This document shows positions 43,434 to 53,547 of a stretch of DNA of 64,000 bases, one piece after another. The notes beneath the pieces were generated by a model that saw only the letters and a program-made list of their open reading frames with translations, made no database searches and was not told the DNA's origin. The position numbers and the translations under genes were made by a program. The stretch is taken from positions 1-64,000 of the forward strand of contig NZ_JAOQJE010000002.1 in the NCBI RefSeq assembly GCF_025567315.1, read 5' to 3'. Every line of letters starts with the position of its first letter. The first letter of the stretch is position 1. The DNA comes from Agathobaculum ammoniilyticum. Its GTDB lineage: Bacteria > Bacillota > Clostridia > Oscillospirales > Butyricicoccaceae.

Positions 43434-43991
43434 TCAGTTTCCGACATATCCTTCTGGATTTCCTGCAAGGGGATGGTTGGCCAATGGACCAACAACAATA
43501 TTTCCGGCCTCAATAATAATTCCAAGCAGATCGCGTAAATCGTAAAAATAAAAATCTTTCTTTTCTCCATTCGGCATGGGTGCGCCCATCGTACCACAGG
43601 TCAGCGGTGGGATTCCCATTTGTTCCATTTTTTGAATAAATACCGTCCTGTCATGGATTTTACATGCGATATGATGAATTCCATTCTTTCCACCATTCTG
43701 GATCAGAAAATCTGAATATGGGTTTCCTAAGTTCTTATCCAACGGTTCAATGATTTCAAAGTCGATTCCACCCAAATCAAACCGATAATACTTTATATAA
43801 AATTCACAGTGCTTCCCAAGATATCTAGCCCCATCGAATTCACCACGGTCATAAAAATCTTTTGTACATCTTTTAATCAAAGTTGATTCATCTATATCAA
43901 ATAGTTCACGAAAATTTTTCATTACCGCTTCCATATCATTCACGCAAATACTAACCTGAAATATAAGATCAATTTTTATTTTATCACTCAT
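43434..43991 (-). CDS. VOC-superfamily metal enzyme (glyoxalase / epimerase-like)
   Basis: The 185-residue protein starts at ATG 43991 behind GGAAAGG. Two beta-alpha-beta-beta-beta modules are visible. Likely metal ligands are Gln in IFQVSICV, Glu in IDFEIIEPL, His in NGIHHIAC and Glu in LGIIIEAGN. The family includes methylmalonyl-CoA epimerase, glyoxalase I and dioxygenases, so the reaction is open. It is the first gene of a three-gene operon with the sugar isomerase and a small membrane protein. Confidence 0.8.
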   Translation of the reverse strand: MSDKIKIDLIFQVSICVNDMEAVMKNFRELFDIDESTLIKRCTKDFYDRGEFDGARYLGKHCEFYIKYYRFDLGGIDFEIIEPLDKNLGNPYSDFLIQNGGKNGIHHIACKIHDRTVFIQKMEQMGIPPLTCGTMGAPMPNGEKKDFYFYDLRDLLGIIIEAGNIVVGPLANHPLAGNPEGYVGN

Positions 43992-44373
43992 TTTTATCCT
44001 TTCCTTTCTATTATTCTTTATATATAATATTTTTTGCAACCAAATATATTATTTTAGATTATTCCATTAAAAATACGTTTTATTATGTATTATTGATTGT
44101 AATATGATATTATTTGATTATATTTTAATTTATATATATTGAATATGCAAGTTTTTTCCCATATAACCTGTTTTTTTGTAGCATTATACAAATCAGATTC
44201 TTATTTCTTGTTATACATCCTTTAACTACCTATAGTTAAATCCTACTAAAAAAGGGTATTGCCATATTGACGGTCCTTCCCCCACCTATCCATTATCCTT
44301 GTTTTCCATCCTGCAATATGATAGAACCAATATGTAAACCGCACGATCCTGCTGCAAATGAGGTGTCTGCCAC
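43992..44373. promoter_or_regulatory. AT-rich gap upstream of the VOC operon
   Basis: 382 bases without a gene. The left half is very AT-rich and holds TGATTATATTTTAAT (44115-44129), identical to 15 bases upstream of the isomerase gene (35345-35359). Read leftward this contains TATAAT and may be the promoter. The right half is the leader of the broken glycosylase gene. Confidence 0.5.
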
Positions 44374-44954
44374 TTGTATTTTCAATATGGCAAAGCGGAA
44401 ACGGATTATCTAAAAAAGAAAGACGCCCGATTGGGCGCGTTGATCGATCAAATCGGTCCGATCCGCCGTGAGACCGACCCCGACCTGTTTTCCGCAGTTG
44501 TCCACCACATTGTCGGGCAGCAGATATCCACCAAAGCCCAGACTACCATCTGGAACCGGATGCGGGAAGCGCTCGGCACAGTTGACGCGAAAACCGTCAT
44601 ATCCGCCGGTTCCGCAAGGCGGAATATATCCTCGATTTTGCCCGCAAGGTCCAAAATGGCGCGTTTGATCTGGAACAGGTCTGGCATATGTCGGATGCGG
44701 AGGCGGTCGCCGCGCTTTCTTCCCTCAGGGGGATCGGCGCATGGACCGCGGAAATGATCCTTCTGTTCTGTATGGAGCGACCGGATGTATTCAGCTTTGA
44801 TGATCTAGCAATCCAGCGCGGGCTGTGCATGGTGTACCATCACAGAAAGATCGACCGCCGTTTGTTTGAGAAATACCGCCGCCGGTTCAGCCCCTTTTGC
44901 AGTGTTGCAAGCCTGTATCTATGGGCTGTCGCAGGTGGGGCTGTGGAAAGATGA
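44374..44954 (+). pseudogene. AlkA-type DNA-3-methyladenine glycosylase, frameshifted
   Basis: The first part (TTG start behind GAGGTG; FSAVVHHIVGQQISTKAQTT) is the N-terminal domain of the short AlkA family (DNA glycosylase 2). At about 44605 the frame changes: FRKAEYILDFARKVQNGAF and then LSSLRGIGAWTAEMILLF (helix-hairpin-helix) and FDDLAIQRGL (catalytic Asp region) continue in another frame to 44954. About ten residues expected between ISAG and FRKAEY are missing, so a short non-triplet deletion is likely. As read it cannot make the whole enzyme, so it is a decayed gene or an assembly fault. Confidence 0.8.
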
Positions 44955-44992
44955 ACGACTACGCGCCAGTACACAAAAAAGCGCGGGAAAAT

Positions 44993-45023
44993 AAAAAAGC
45001 CGGAGATTTTCTCCGGCTTTTTT
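44993..45023. terminator. Bidirectional terminator
   Basis: The hairpin AAAAAAGCCGGAGA / TCTCCGGCTTTTTT lies between the glycosylase remnant and the converging small gene. Confidence 0.88.
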
Positions 45024-45037
45024 CCAACGATTAACGC

Positions 45038-45397
45038 TTATTTTAAAATATCTTCCTTTTTCGCAAGGATGTCCGCTACAATCGCGCACGCGGGGCAATC
45101 ACAATATTGTGCTCCTGCCGCCTTTATCTCTTTGGCATGAGCCACAATACCGGCCGCAGTATCCGCGCCGAAATACGCCGCGCCTTGTTCCGACCCTGCA
45201 AATCCAATCAGGTTATCGATCGGCATGATATCCGCTTCCAGCTCCTCAACATACTTGCCTGTCTGCTCCTTTTCCGCAGCCGTACCGACCGCAGACAGCC
45301 AGGCTTGCGCAGCGGCTTTTGTTTCGCTGCTGCAGGTTGGCGCCTGCATCAGTTCATGCGTTTTGGCGGTAACATACTCCAGTATTTGTCTATCCAT
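45038..45397 (-). CDS. Small Cys-containing soluble protein of unknown function
   Basis: 119 residues, helical, Ala/Glu-rich, with APTCSSETKAAAQAWLSAVG near the start, a middle DIMPIDNLIGFAGSEQGAAY and a C-terminal CDCPACAIV cluster. I recall similar short clostridial proteins being labelled Hsp90-like, but it has no Hsp90 domain. The Cys pair could bind metal or form a disulfide. GGGGAT precedes the ATG. It is monocistronic, with an inverted repeat just upstream. Confidence 0.75.
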   Translation of the reverse strand: MDRQILEYVTAKTHELMQAPTCSSETKAAAQAWLSAVGTAAEKEQTGKYVEELEADIMPIDNLIGFAGSEQGAAYFGADTAAGIVAHAKEIKAAGAQYCDCPACAIVADILAKKEDILK

Positions 45398-45419
45398 TGA
45401 TCATATCCCCGCTTTCTTT

Positions 45420-45437
45420 ATAAGGATTTGTCCTTAT
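45420..45437 (-). promoter_or_regulatory. Inverted repeat upstream of the small Cys protein
   Basis: ATAAGGA-TTTG-TCCTTAT lies 23 bases before the start codon. Its size and place suit an operator, but the regulator is unknown. Confidence 0.4.
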
Positions 45438-45512
45438 TCTATCATGCCAGTACACAAAGCGCAAGATGGCACCGTCTACCCCTGAAAAAAACATCCTACT
45501 CTGTCGTTTTTT

Positions 45513-45989
45513 TTACTTTTCTTCCCCGCTGTCCTTCGGAATCACCCGATCGCCCGCATCATTTACAACCGTCCGCACTGCGTTCAGTCCCTTGACGAAT
45601 ATTTCCGGTACGTCGATGCCCAGCGCCACCATATTTTCCACAATGGAGGTCAGTTCATTGATGATATACACCGCCAGTACAAACCAGCCCAAAAGCTGCA
45701 GAAAGCCCAAATCAACTCCAAGCTGCGCCCCCAGTGAAATCAGGAAGCCCGATACCGAGAACGCAATTGCGATAATCACCCAATAGCTGACCTTTTTCAA
45801 AACGCCGCGCGCCCCTTTCTCGCTCGACAGCGTTTGGGTTGCCCTTGATTTTGCATACCCGTATATGCAGTCGATCACATTGAGCGCCAGGAACAGAAGG
45901 AACACAAACCAGTATTCCCCAAATATCCACGTCAGAACCGCGATCACTGCGCCCCACAGCAAATTTGCCTTGTCAAAAAATTCCTGCAT
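45513..45989 (-). CDS. Phage-type holin family protein (holin 4 / toxin-secretion type)
   Basis: The 158-residue protein starts at ATG 45989 behind AAAGGAG. Three or four hydrophobic segments are visible (YWFVFLLFLALNVIDCIYGY, VSYWVIIAIAFSVSGFLISL, LLGWFVLAVYIINELTSIVE), with the family's ENM and acidic C-terminal end. Holins of this group permeabilise membranes for endolysin or toxin release. No endolysin or other phage gene is nearby, so it is an orphan with unclear role. Confidence 0.8.
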   Translation of the reverse strand: MQEFFDKANLLWGAVIAVLTWIFGEYWFVFLLFLALNVIDCIYGYAKSRATQTLSSEKGARGVLKKVSYWVIIAIAFSVSGFLISLGAQLGVDLGFLQLLGWFVLAVYIINELTSIVENMVALGIDVPEIFVKGLNAVRTVVNDAGDRVIPKDSGEEK

Positions 45990-46184
45990 TTTTTCTCTCC
46001 TTTTTCTGATTTTTCCCATACCTATGGATAACTCCCCATCCCCGCCGCATGCCATACCACAGTCCGGTCATGATATCGTTAAAATCCCTGTCCTTTTGAC
46101 CTCTGGTGGTCAATCCCGCCGCCTATATTTTTTGATATGTTGGGGCGTTCAGCAAAGCAAGGGCAGGCATACGGATTTCGCGAT

Positions 46185-46230
46185 AAAAAAACCGCGCCCG
46201 CCCACAAAAGGGAGGCGCGGTTTCCGCTTT
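46185..46230 (-). terminator. Terminator of the ogt-like gene
   Basis: On the minus strand AAACCGCGCC / GGCGCGGTTT is followed by a T run, 38 bases after the stop at 46268. Confidence 0.8.
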
Positions 46231-46267
46231 GAAAAGGAATGATGCAGAAAGACGCTTATATTTTCTT

Positions 46268-46801
46268 TTAAGGCGCCGTACTGTGTTTTGGCACAAAATA
46301 CTCTTTCTTCAGGGCGCCCTCCAATTGGAGAAGGGCAATTTTTTTATCAATGCCGCCGGCATATCCCGTTAAGCTGCCGTTTGCTCCAACAACGCGATGG
46401 CAGGGGACGATAATGGATATCTCATTTCGCCCAACGGCTCCGCCCACCGCTTGGGCAGACATACGTTCCAAACCGCGCCTGGCCGCGAGCTGCTTTGCGA
46501 TCTCCCCATATGTCGTGGTCTGTCCATAAGGGATAGAGGAAAGGATTTCCCATACCTCATTTTGAAAATCCGTGCCGATAAAATGGAGCGGGATTTTGAA
46601 ATCCGGCTCTTTCCCCGAGAAATAAATAGCAAGCCATTTTTTAGCTTGTTCGAATACCGGAATCTCCTTTTCCTCACGCTCTTTGTCCAGATAAAACGCA
46701 AAATATTTTTGCCCCGCAAACCATAATCCGGTTAGGCCGAGCTCATCTGCGGCCAGCAAAATCTCCCCCAGGGGAGACTGGTAATGACTGATATACTGCA
46801 T
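46268..46801 (-). CDS. ogt: Methylated-DNA--protein-cysteine methyltransferase
   Basis: The 177-residue protein starts at ATG 46801 behind TAGGTAGGG. The alkyl-acceptor motif IVPCHRVVG (Cys about residue 145), the preceding RMSAQAVGGAVGRNEI and the YGEIAKQLA helix are all present. It removes O6-methyl groups from guanine in DNA by suicide transfer. It lies near the broken AlkA gene, another alkylation-repair function, but is not in an operon with it. Confidence 0.93.
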   Translation of the reverse strand: MQYISHYQSPLGEILLAADELGLTGLWFAGQKYFAFYLDKEREEKEIPVFEQAKKWLAIYFSGKEPDFKIPLHFIGTDFQNEVWEILSSIPYGQTTTYGEIAKQLAARRGLERMSAQAVGGAVGRNEISIIVPCHRVVGANGSLTGYAGGIDKKIALLQLEGALKKEYFVPKHSTAP

Positions 46802-46956
46802 ATTATCCCTACCTATCAGAAGCACCCTTTGTTCCCGTTTCTTTTTCTGCTCTATTATAATTTTACCATACAAGCTCCATAATTGCCAACAGCAGAAGCA
46901 TTATCGGAACCCGAGGAGACACTGTCAGGTATTCAGAAAGCTTATTGGAAAAGAGT

Positions 46957-46993
46957 AAAAAACCCGTTATTTCTTTGGAAATAACGGGTTTTT
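46957..46993 (-). terminator. Terminator of the tRNA-Thr gene
   Basis: A long hairpin (AACCCGTTATTTC / GAAATAACGGGTT) flanked by A and T runs lies directly after the tRNA 3' end on the minus strand. Confidence 0.85.
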
Positions 46994-47068
46994 GGAGCTT
47001 GCGGCCGGACTCGAACCGGCGACCTGCGCATTACGAATGCGCTGCTCTACCAACTGAGCCACGCAAGC
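46993..47068 (-). tRNA. tRNA-Thr (anticodon CGT)
   Basis: A 76-base cloverleaf with encoded CCA. The acceptor stem is GCTTGCG / CGCAAGC, the D arm GCTC / GAGC, the anticodon stem GCGCA / TGCGC with loop TTCGTAA (anticodon CGT, reading ACG), and the T arm GCCGG / CCGGC with TTCGAGT. Confidence 0.97.
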
Positions 47069-47090
47069 ATTTCAACTTGTCAGCCTTGTT

Positions 47091-47119
47091 AGTATACCAT
47101 GATTCTGCGGTTTCGTCAA
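47091..47119 (-). promoter_or_regulatory. Promoter of tRNA-Thr
   Basis: On the minus strand TTGACG (47114-47119), 17 bp, TATACT (47091-47096), 22 bases before the mature 5' end. Confidence 0.75.
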
Positions 47120-47139
47120 TGTTTTTTTCTTGATTTTAC

Positions 47140-47167
47140 TTGACTTTTTCTCCCTGTTCGATATAAT
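47140..47167 (+). promoter_or_regulatory. Promoter of rpsF-ssb-rpsR
   Basis: TTGACT (47140-47145), 16 bp, TATAAT (47162-47167), 64 bases before the rpsF start. Confidence 0.8.
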
Positions 47168-47231
47168 AGTAAGGTATCCTTGCTCACATCATTGGATGTG
47201 GGCCAAAAGTCCAAAAGGAGGTGCTAAGAAA

Positions 47232-47528
47232 ATGGCAAAGATTTCTGGCAAGTACGAGACGATCTTCATTGTCAACCCCACGCTGGAAGAAGCAGCGGCT
47301 ACCGCTGTTGCGGACAAGTTCAAGTCTCTCGTCGAGGCAAACGGCACGAACGTGGAAGTGGAAGACTGGGGCAAGCGCCGTCTGGCGTACCCGATCGAGG
47401 ACCAGACCGAGGGCGTTTACACCCTGATCCGTTTTGAGTCCGCTCCCGCTTTTCCGGCTGAACTGGACCGTATCTACAAGATCACGGACGGTATCATGCG
47501 TTCCATCATCGTCTGCCTGGACGACTAA
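47232..47528 (+). CDS. rpsF: 30S ribosomal protein bS6
   Basis: The 98-residue protein starts at ATG 47232 behind AAAAGGAGG. It matches bS6 throughout (KYETIFIVNPTLEE, VEDWGKRRLAYPIEDQTEGVY, LDRIYKITDGIMRSIIV). It is the first gene of the conserved rpsF-ssb-rpsR operon; bS6 binds bS18 in the 30S platform. Confidence 0.98.
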   Translation: MAKISGKYETIFIVNPTLEEAAATAVADKFKSLVEANGTNVEVEDWGKRRLAYPIEDQTEGVYTLIRFESAPAFPAELDRIYKITDGIMRSIIVCLDD

Positions 47529-47542
47529 GGCGGTGAACTGAA

Positions 47543-48031
47543 ATGCTCAACAAGGCGATTCTGATGGGTCGTTTGACCCGCGATCCCGAGTTGCGCCATA
47601 CCCAGAGCAATATGGCTGTGTGTTCGTTCCGCCTTGCGATCGACCGCGACCGCAAGGGCCCGAACGGCGAACGTCAGACCGACTTCATCGACTGTGTCGC
47701 ATGGGGCCGTCAGGCGGAATTCGTTGCACAGTGGTTTGCGAAAGGCGTCATGGCGATCGTAGTCGGCCGCATCCAGTCCCGCCAGTGGCAGGACCAGAAC
47801 GGCAACAACCGCACGGCCATTGAGGTCAACTGCGACGAGGTTTCCTTCGGCGAAACCAAAAAGTCCCGTGAAGCAAACGGCGGCTACGCAGGCGGCGGTT
47901 ACGGCTATGATAACGGATCGCAGATGCGGCCCGAGCCTGCCGCGTCCCAGGTTGCTCCCGCATTCGATCTGCCCGCGGGCGATTCGGATTTTCAGGAGCT
48001 GGCCGACGACGACGGCGATGTCCCATTCTAA
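47543..48031 (+). CDS. ssb: Single-stranded DNA-binding protein
   Basis: The 162-residue protein has an N-terminal OB fold (MLNKAILMGRLTRDPELRHT, FRLAIDRDRKGPNGERQTDF, VGRIQSRQWQDQNGN), a Gly-rich linker and the acidic C-terminal tip DDDGDVPF used to recruit repair and replication partners. AAGGCGG lies before the ATG, and the gene sits between rpsF and rpsR as usual in Firmicutes. Confidence 0.98.
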   Translation: MLNKAILMGRLTRDPELRHTQSNMAVCSFRLAIDRDRKGPNGERQTDFIDCVAWGRQAEFVAQWFAKGVMAIVVGRIQSRQWQDQNGNNRTAIEVNCDEVSFGETKKSREANGGYAGGGYGYDNGSQMRPEPAASQVAPAFDLPAGDSDFQELADDDGDVPF

Positions 48032-48052
48032 CAAAGAGGAGGTTACGCGACA

Positions 48053-48325
48053 ATGGAAGAAACCAAAAAGGAATTCACGCCCCGTCCGGAGCGTGCAGAG
48101 CGCCCGCAGCGCGGCCGTCGCCGCCGCAAGGTTTGCGCTTTCTGTGTTGATAAAATCGAGCACGTTGATTATAAGGATGCCGGCAAGCTGCGTAAGTATA
48201 TGTCCGAGCGCGGCAAGATCCTGCCCCGCCGTATGACCGGCACCTGCGCGCATCACCAGCGCCAGCTGACCGAGGCGATCAAGCGCGCCCGTCACATTGC
48301 TCTGCTGCCCTACACCGCAGAGTAA
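48053..48325 (+). CDS. rpsR: 30S ribosomal protein bS18
   Basis: 90 residues with the bS18 core (KVCAFCVDKIEHVDYKDA, KILPRRMTGTCAHHQRQLTE, KRARHIALLPYT). The N-terminal extension is basic/acidic. Three Cys residues (VCAFC and GTCAHH) suggest the zinc-binding form of bS18. Confidence 0.98.
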   Translation: MEETKKEFTPRPERAERPQRGRRRRKVCAFCVDKIEHVDYKDAGKLRKYMSERGKILPRRMTGTCAHHQRQLTEAIKRARHIALLPYTAE

Positions 48326-48352
48326 TCCGTTACGTTTTTTCAAAAAAGGATA

Positions 48353-48393
48353 CAGAAAGACCGTTTTTCTTCGGAAAGACGGTCTTTTTTTAT
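48353..48393 (+). terminator. Terminator of rpsF-ssb-rpsR
   Basis: The hairpin AAAGACCGTTTTTC / GAAAGACGGTCTTT is followed by TTTTATTT. Confidence 0.88.
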
Positions 48394-48424
48394 TTACCAA
48401 AAGGAGAGCAGACGGCCTGCTTAT

Positions 48425-48454
48425 AAAAATTGTCCACAAGGATGTGGACAATTT
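48425..48454. terminator. Second inverted repeat between rpsR and gyrA
   Basis: AAAATTGTCCACA / TGTGGACAATTTT forms a strong symmetric hairpin with A/T ends, a likely backup bidirectional terminator. Confidence 0.65.
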
Positions 48455-48475
48455 TCTCGCTTTCCGAATAAAGGA

Positions 48476-48505
48476 AAAGCCGCCCCTAATGGGGCGGCAA
48501 AAAGC

Positions 48506-48506
<1 letters not shown>
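48476..48506 (-). terminator. Terminator of gyrA
   Basis: On the minus strand GCCGCCCC-ATTA-GGGGCGGC is followed by TTTTCCTTT, starting right at the gyrA stop. Confidence 0.85.
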
Positions 48507-51046
<2,540 letters not shown>

Positions 51047-51116
51047 TCTATGCCTCCGAAAATGTTGGCGTTATTGACCGGCCGGCCTGATACGGTACAG
51101 CCTGCCGAAAACCGCA

Positions 51117-53057
51117 TCATACGTCCAGATTCATTACGTATTTCGCGTTTTTCTCGATAAATTCGCGGCGCGGCTCGACCTTTTCGCCCATCAGCAGCGC
51201 GAACGTCTCGTCCGCGGCGGCCGCGTCGTCCATCGTCACCTGCAGCAGCGTGCGGTTTGCCGGATCCATGGTGGTTTCCCAAAGCTGCTCAGGATCCATC
51301 TCGCCCAGACCTTTGTAGCGCTGCACGCGCACATTGTCGCCCATCTCGGCAATACAGGTGCGCTGCTGCTCCTCCGTATAGGTATAACGCACATCCTTGC
51401 CCTTTTCGTTCTTAAACAGCGGCGGCTGGGCGATATACACATGCCCGTGCTCGATCAGCGGCCGCATGAAGCGGAAGAAGAAGGTCAACAGCAGGGTGCG
51501 GATGTGCGAGCCGTCCACGTCGGCATCAGCCATGAGGATAATCTTGCCGTAGCGCAGCTTGGACAGGTCGAAATCATCGCCAAAGCCCGCGCCGAACGCG
51601 GTGATCATCGGGGTGAGCTTGTCGTTGCCGTATACGCGGTCCAGGCGCGCCTTTTCCACGTTCAGCATCTTGCCCCACAGCGGCAGGATAGCCTGGTGCC
51701 GTCGGTCGCGGCCCTCCTTGGCCGAGCCGCCCGCGGAGTCACCCTCCACGATGTAGATTTCGGTATAGGTGGGGTCCTTTTCGATGCAGTCCGCCAGCTT
51801 GCCCGGCAGGGAGGCCGAGTCCAGCGCGGATTTGCGGCGCGTCAGCTCGCGCGCCTTTTTGGCCGCCTCACGGGCGCGCGCGGCGGTCTGCGCCTTTTCG
51901 ATGATGGTGCGCGCGACCTGCGGATTTTCCTCGAAAAAGGTCATCAGCTTGTCGGACACCATGGTGTCTACCAGCGCGCGCATATCGCTGTTGCCCAGCT
52001 TGGTCTTGGTCTGGCCCTCGAACTGCGCCTCCTGCAGCTTGACCGAGATAATCGCGGTCAGTCCCTCGCGCGCGTCCTCGCCCTTGAAGGATTCGTCGTC
52101 CTTGAGCAGCTTATATTTCCTGCCGTAATCGTTAAGCACGCGGGTAAGCGCAGCCTTGAAGCCGGTTTCATGCGTGCCGCCCTCAGTGGTGTTGATGTTA
52201 TTGGCAAAGGAAAGGATCAACTCGTTATAGCTGTCCGTATACTGCATCGCGACCTCGGCCATCGAGGTATCGCGGCTGCCCTCCATATAAATAACCTGCT
52301 CGTGCAGAGGGGTCTTGGTGCGGTTGAGATGCTCGACAAACTGGCGGATGCCGCCCTCGTAGTGCATCACATCCTCCACCGGCTCGTCGTCGCGCTCATC
52401 CCGCAGGGTGATCTTGAGGCCCGCGTTGAGGAACGCCTGCTCGCGCAGGCGCTTTTCCAGCACGTCGTAATCAAATTCGGTCGTCTCGAAGATCTCCGGA
52501 TCGGCATGGAAGCGGATGGTGGTGCCGGTTTCGCTCTCGCAGGGCGTATCGCGCATTTTAACGGCCGTCACGCCGCGCTCAAAGCGCATATAGTGCCTGG
52601 TATGCCCGTCGCGCACCTCGGCCTCCATCCAGTCGGACAGCGCGTTGACGACCGACGAGCCCACGCCGTGCAGGCCGCCGGACACCTTGTAGCCCGAACC
52701 GTCAAACTTGCCGCCCGCGTGCAGCACGGTCAGCACGACCTCGAGCGTGGGAATGCCCATCTGCGGATGGATACCGCAGGGGATGCCGCGGCCGTTATCC
52801 GCCACACGGATGATGTCGCCCTTTTCGATCGTGACCTCGATATGGGTGCAGTAGCCCGCCAACGCCTCGTCGATCGAGTTGTCCACGATCTCGTAAACCA
52901 GATGGTGCAGGCCGCGCGCGGAGGTCGAGCCGATGTACATGCCCGGCCGCTTGCGGACCGCTTCCAGCCCCTCGAGCACCTGGATCTGGCTCTCGTCATA
53001 GGCGTCGGTCACCTTCAGGTCGAGTACCTCGTCCTTAATTTCCAATTCTTCACTCAT
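51117..53057 (-). CDS. gyrB: DNA gyrase subunit B
   Basis: The 646-residue protein starts at ATG 53057 (MSEELEIKDEV). It has a GHKL ATPase domain (RKRPGMYIGSTSARGLHHLV, DNGRGIPCGIHPQ, GGLHGVGSSVVNALS), a transducer, and a TOPRIM domain with VEGDSAGGSAKEGRDRRHQA and DADVDGSHI. The C-terminal GLGEMDPEQLWETTMDP is complete. It lies between remB and gyrA, the Firmicutes order. Confidence 0.98.
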   Translation of the reverse strand: MSEELEIKDEVLDLKVTDAYDESQIQVLEGLEAVRKRPGMYIGSTSARGLHHLVYEIVDNSIDEALAGYCTHIEVTIEKGDIIRVADNGRGIPCGIHPQMGIPTLEVVLTVLHAGGKFDGSGYKVSGGLHGVGSSVVNALSDWMEAEVRDGHTRHYMRFERGVTAVKMRDTPCESETGTTIRFHADPEIFETTEFDYDVLEKRLREQAFLNAGLKITLRDERDDEPVEDVMHYEGGIRQFVEHLNRTKTPLHEQVIYMEGSRDTSMAEVAMQYTDSYNELILSFANNINTTEGGTHETGFKAALTRVLNDYGRKYKLLKDDESFKGEDAREGLTAIISVKLQEAQFEGQTKTKLGNSDMRALVDTMVSDKLMTFFEENPQVARTIIEKAQTAARAREAAKKARELTRRKSALDSASLPGKLADCIEKDPTYTEIYIVEGDSAGGSAKEGRDRRHQAILPLWGKMLNVEKARLDRVYGNDKLTPMITAFGAGFGDDFDLSKLRYGKIILMADADVDGSHIRTLLLTFFFRFMRPLIEHGHVYIAQPPLFKNEKGKDVRYTYTEEQQRTCIAEMGDNVRVQRYKGLGEMDPEQLWETTMDPANRTLLQVTMDDAAAADETFALLMGEKVEPRREFIEKNAKYVMNLDV

Positions 53058-53112
53058 ATTTCCAGATTTCCTTTCGAGAAATTGCGGTAACATACTTCCT
53101 TCATGCGCGGCG

Positions 53113-53373
53113 TTATACGGCATACCCCTTTTCCGCGCGCCTTTGCAGCGCCTGCGGCGAAAGCTGGGTCAGGTAAAGCGTTTCGCCCAGCGCGTTCTCG
53201 CACAGCACGGCCGCGCGCGGCAGGTCCTCGTACAGCTCGATGATACGCCCCTCCTCCTGCATGCGGGAGAGCAGCCCACGCGTCCGTTTGGACGCGGTCG
53301 CCGTATCCATATCGAACACCGCCACCACGGTCTGCAGGGGAACGATATAATCCTGTCCCAAATGCAGATACAT
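53113..53373 (-). CDS. remB: DUF370 / RemB-like regulator
   Basis: 86 residues. AGGGG lies before the ATG. The short beta-rich DUF370 pattern (MYLHLGQDYIVPLQTVVAVF ... RIIELYEDLPRAAVL) and its place between recF and gyrB match YaaB/RemB of Bacillus. RemA/RemB proteins are DNA-binding regulators of matrix genes there; the role here is inferred from family only. A leftward -10-like TATAAT lies upstream in the 174-base gap before recF. Confidence 0.88.
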   Translation of the reverse strand: MYLHLGQDYIVPLQTVVAVFDMDTATASKRTRGLLSRMQEEGRIIELYEDLPRAAVLCENALGETLYLTQLSPQALQRRAEKGYAV

Positions 53374-53547
53374 AAAAAACCCCTGTTTTCACGAAAAATG
53401 GGCAGAAGAAAACACAATGGAGCATGCATCGGCCGGCGTTTTCTCCCGCCGTGCCTGGCATGCGCCACCGGCCCTGCCCCAACGTGGCATTCTATTATAG
53501 ATTATACCACTTTTTTCTTCATTTGTGTACTGAAAAGCGCGAAAAGG

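Noticed and set aside
45513..45989. Prophage remnant
   Set aside because: Only the holin-like gene is present; no capsid, terminase, endolysin or repressor genes nearby. Listed as an orphan gene instead.
46993..47068. Integration site at the tRNA-Thr 3' end
   Set aside because: No integrase next to it and no repeat of the tRNA 3' end was seen elsewhere in the window.
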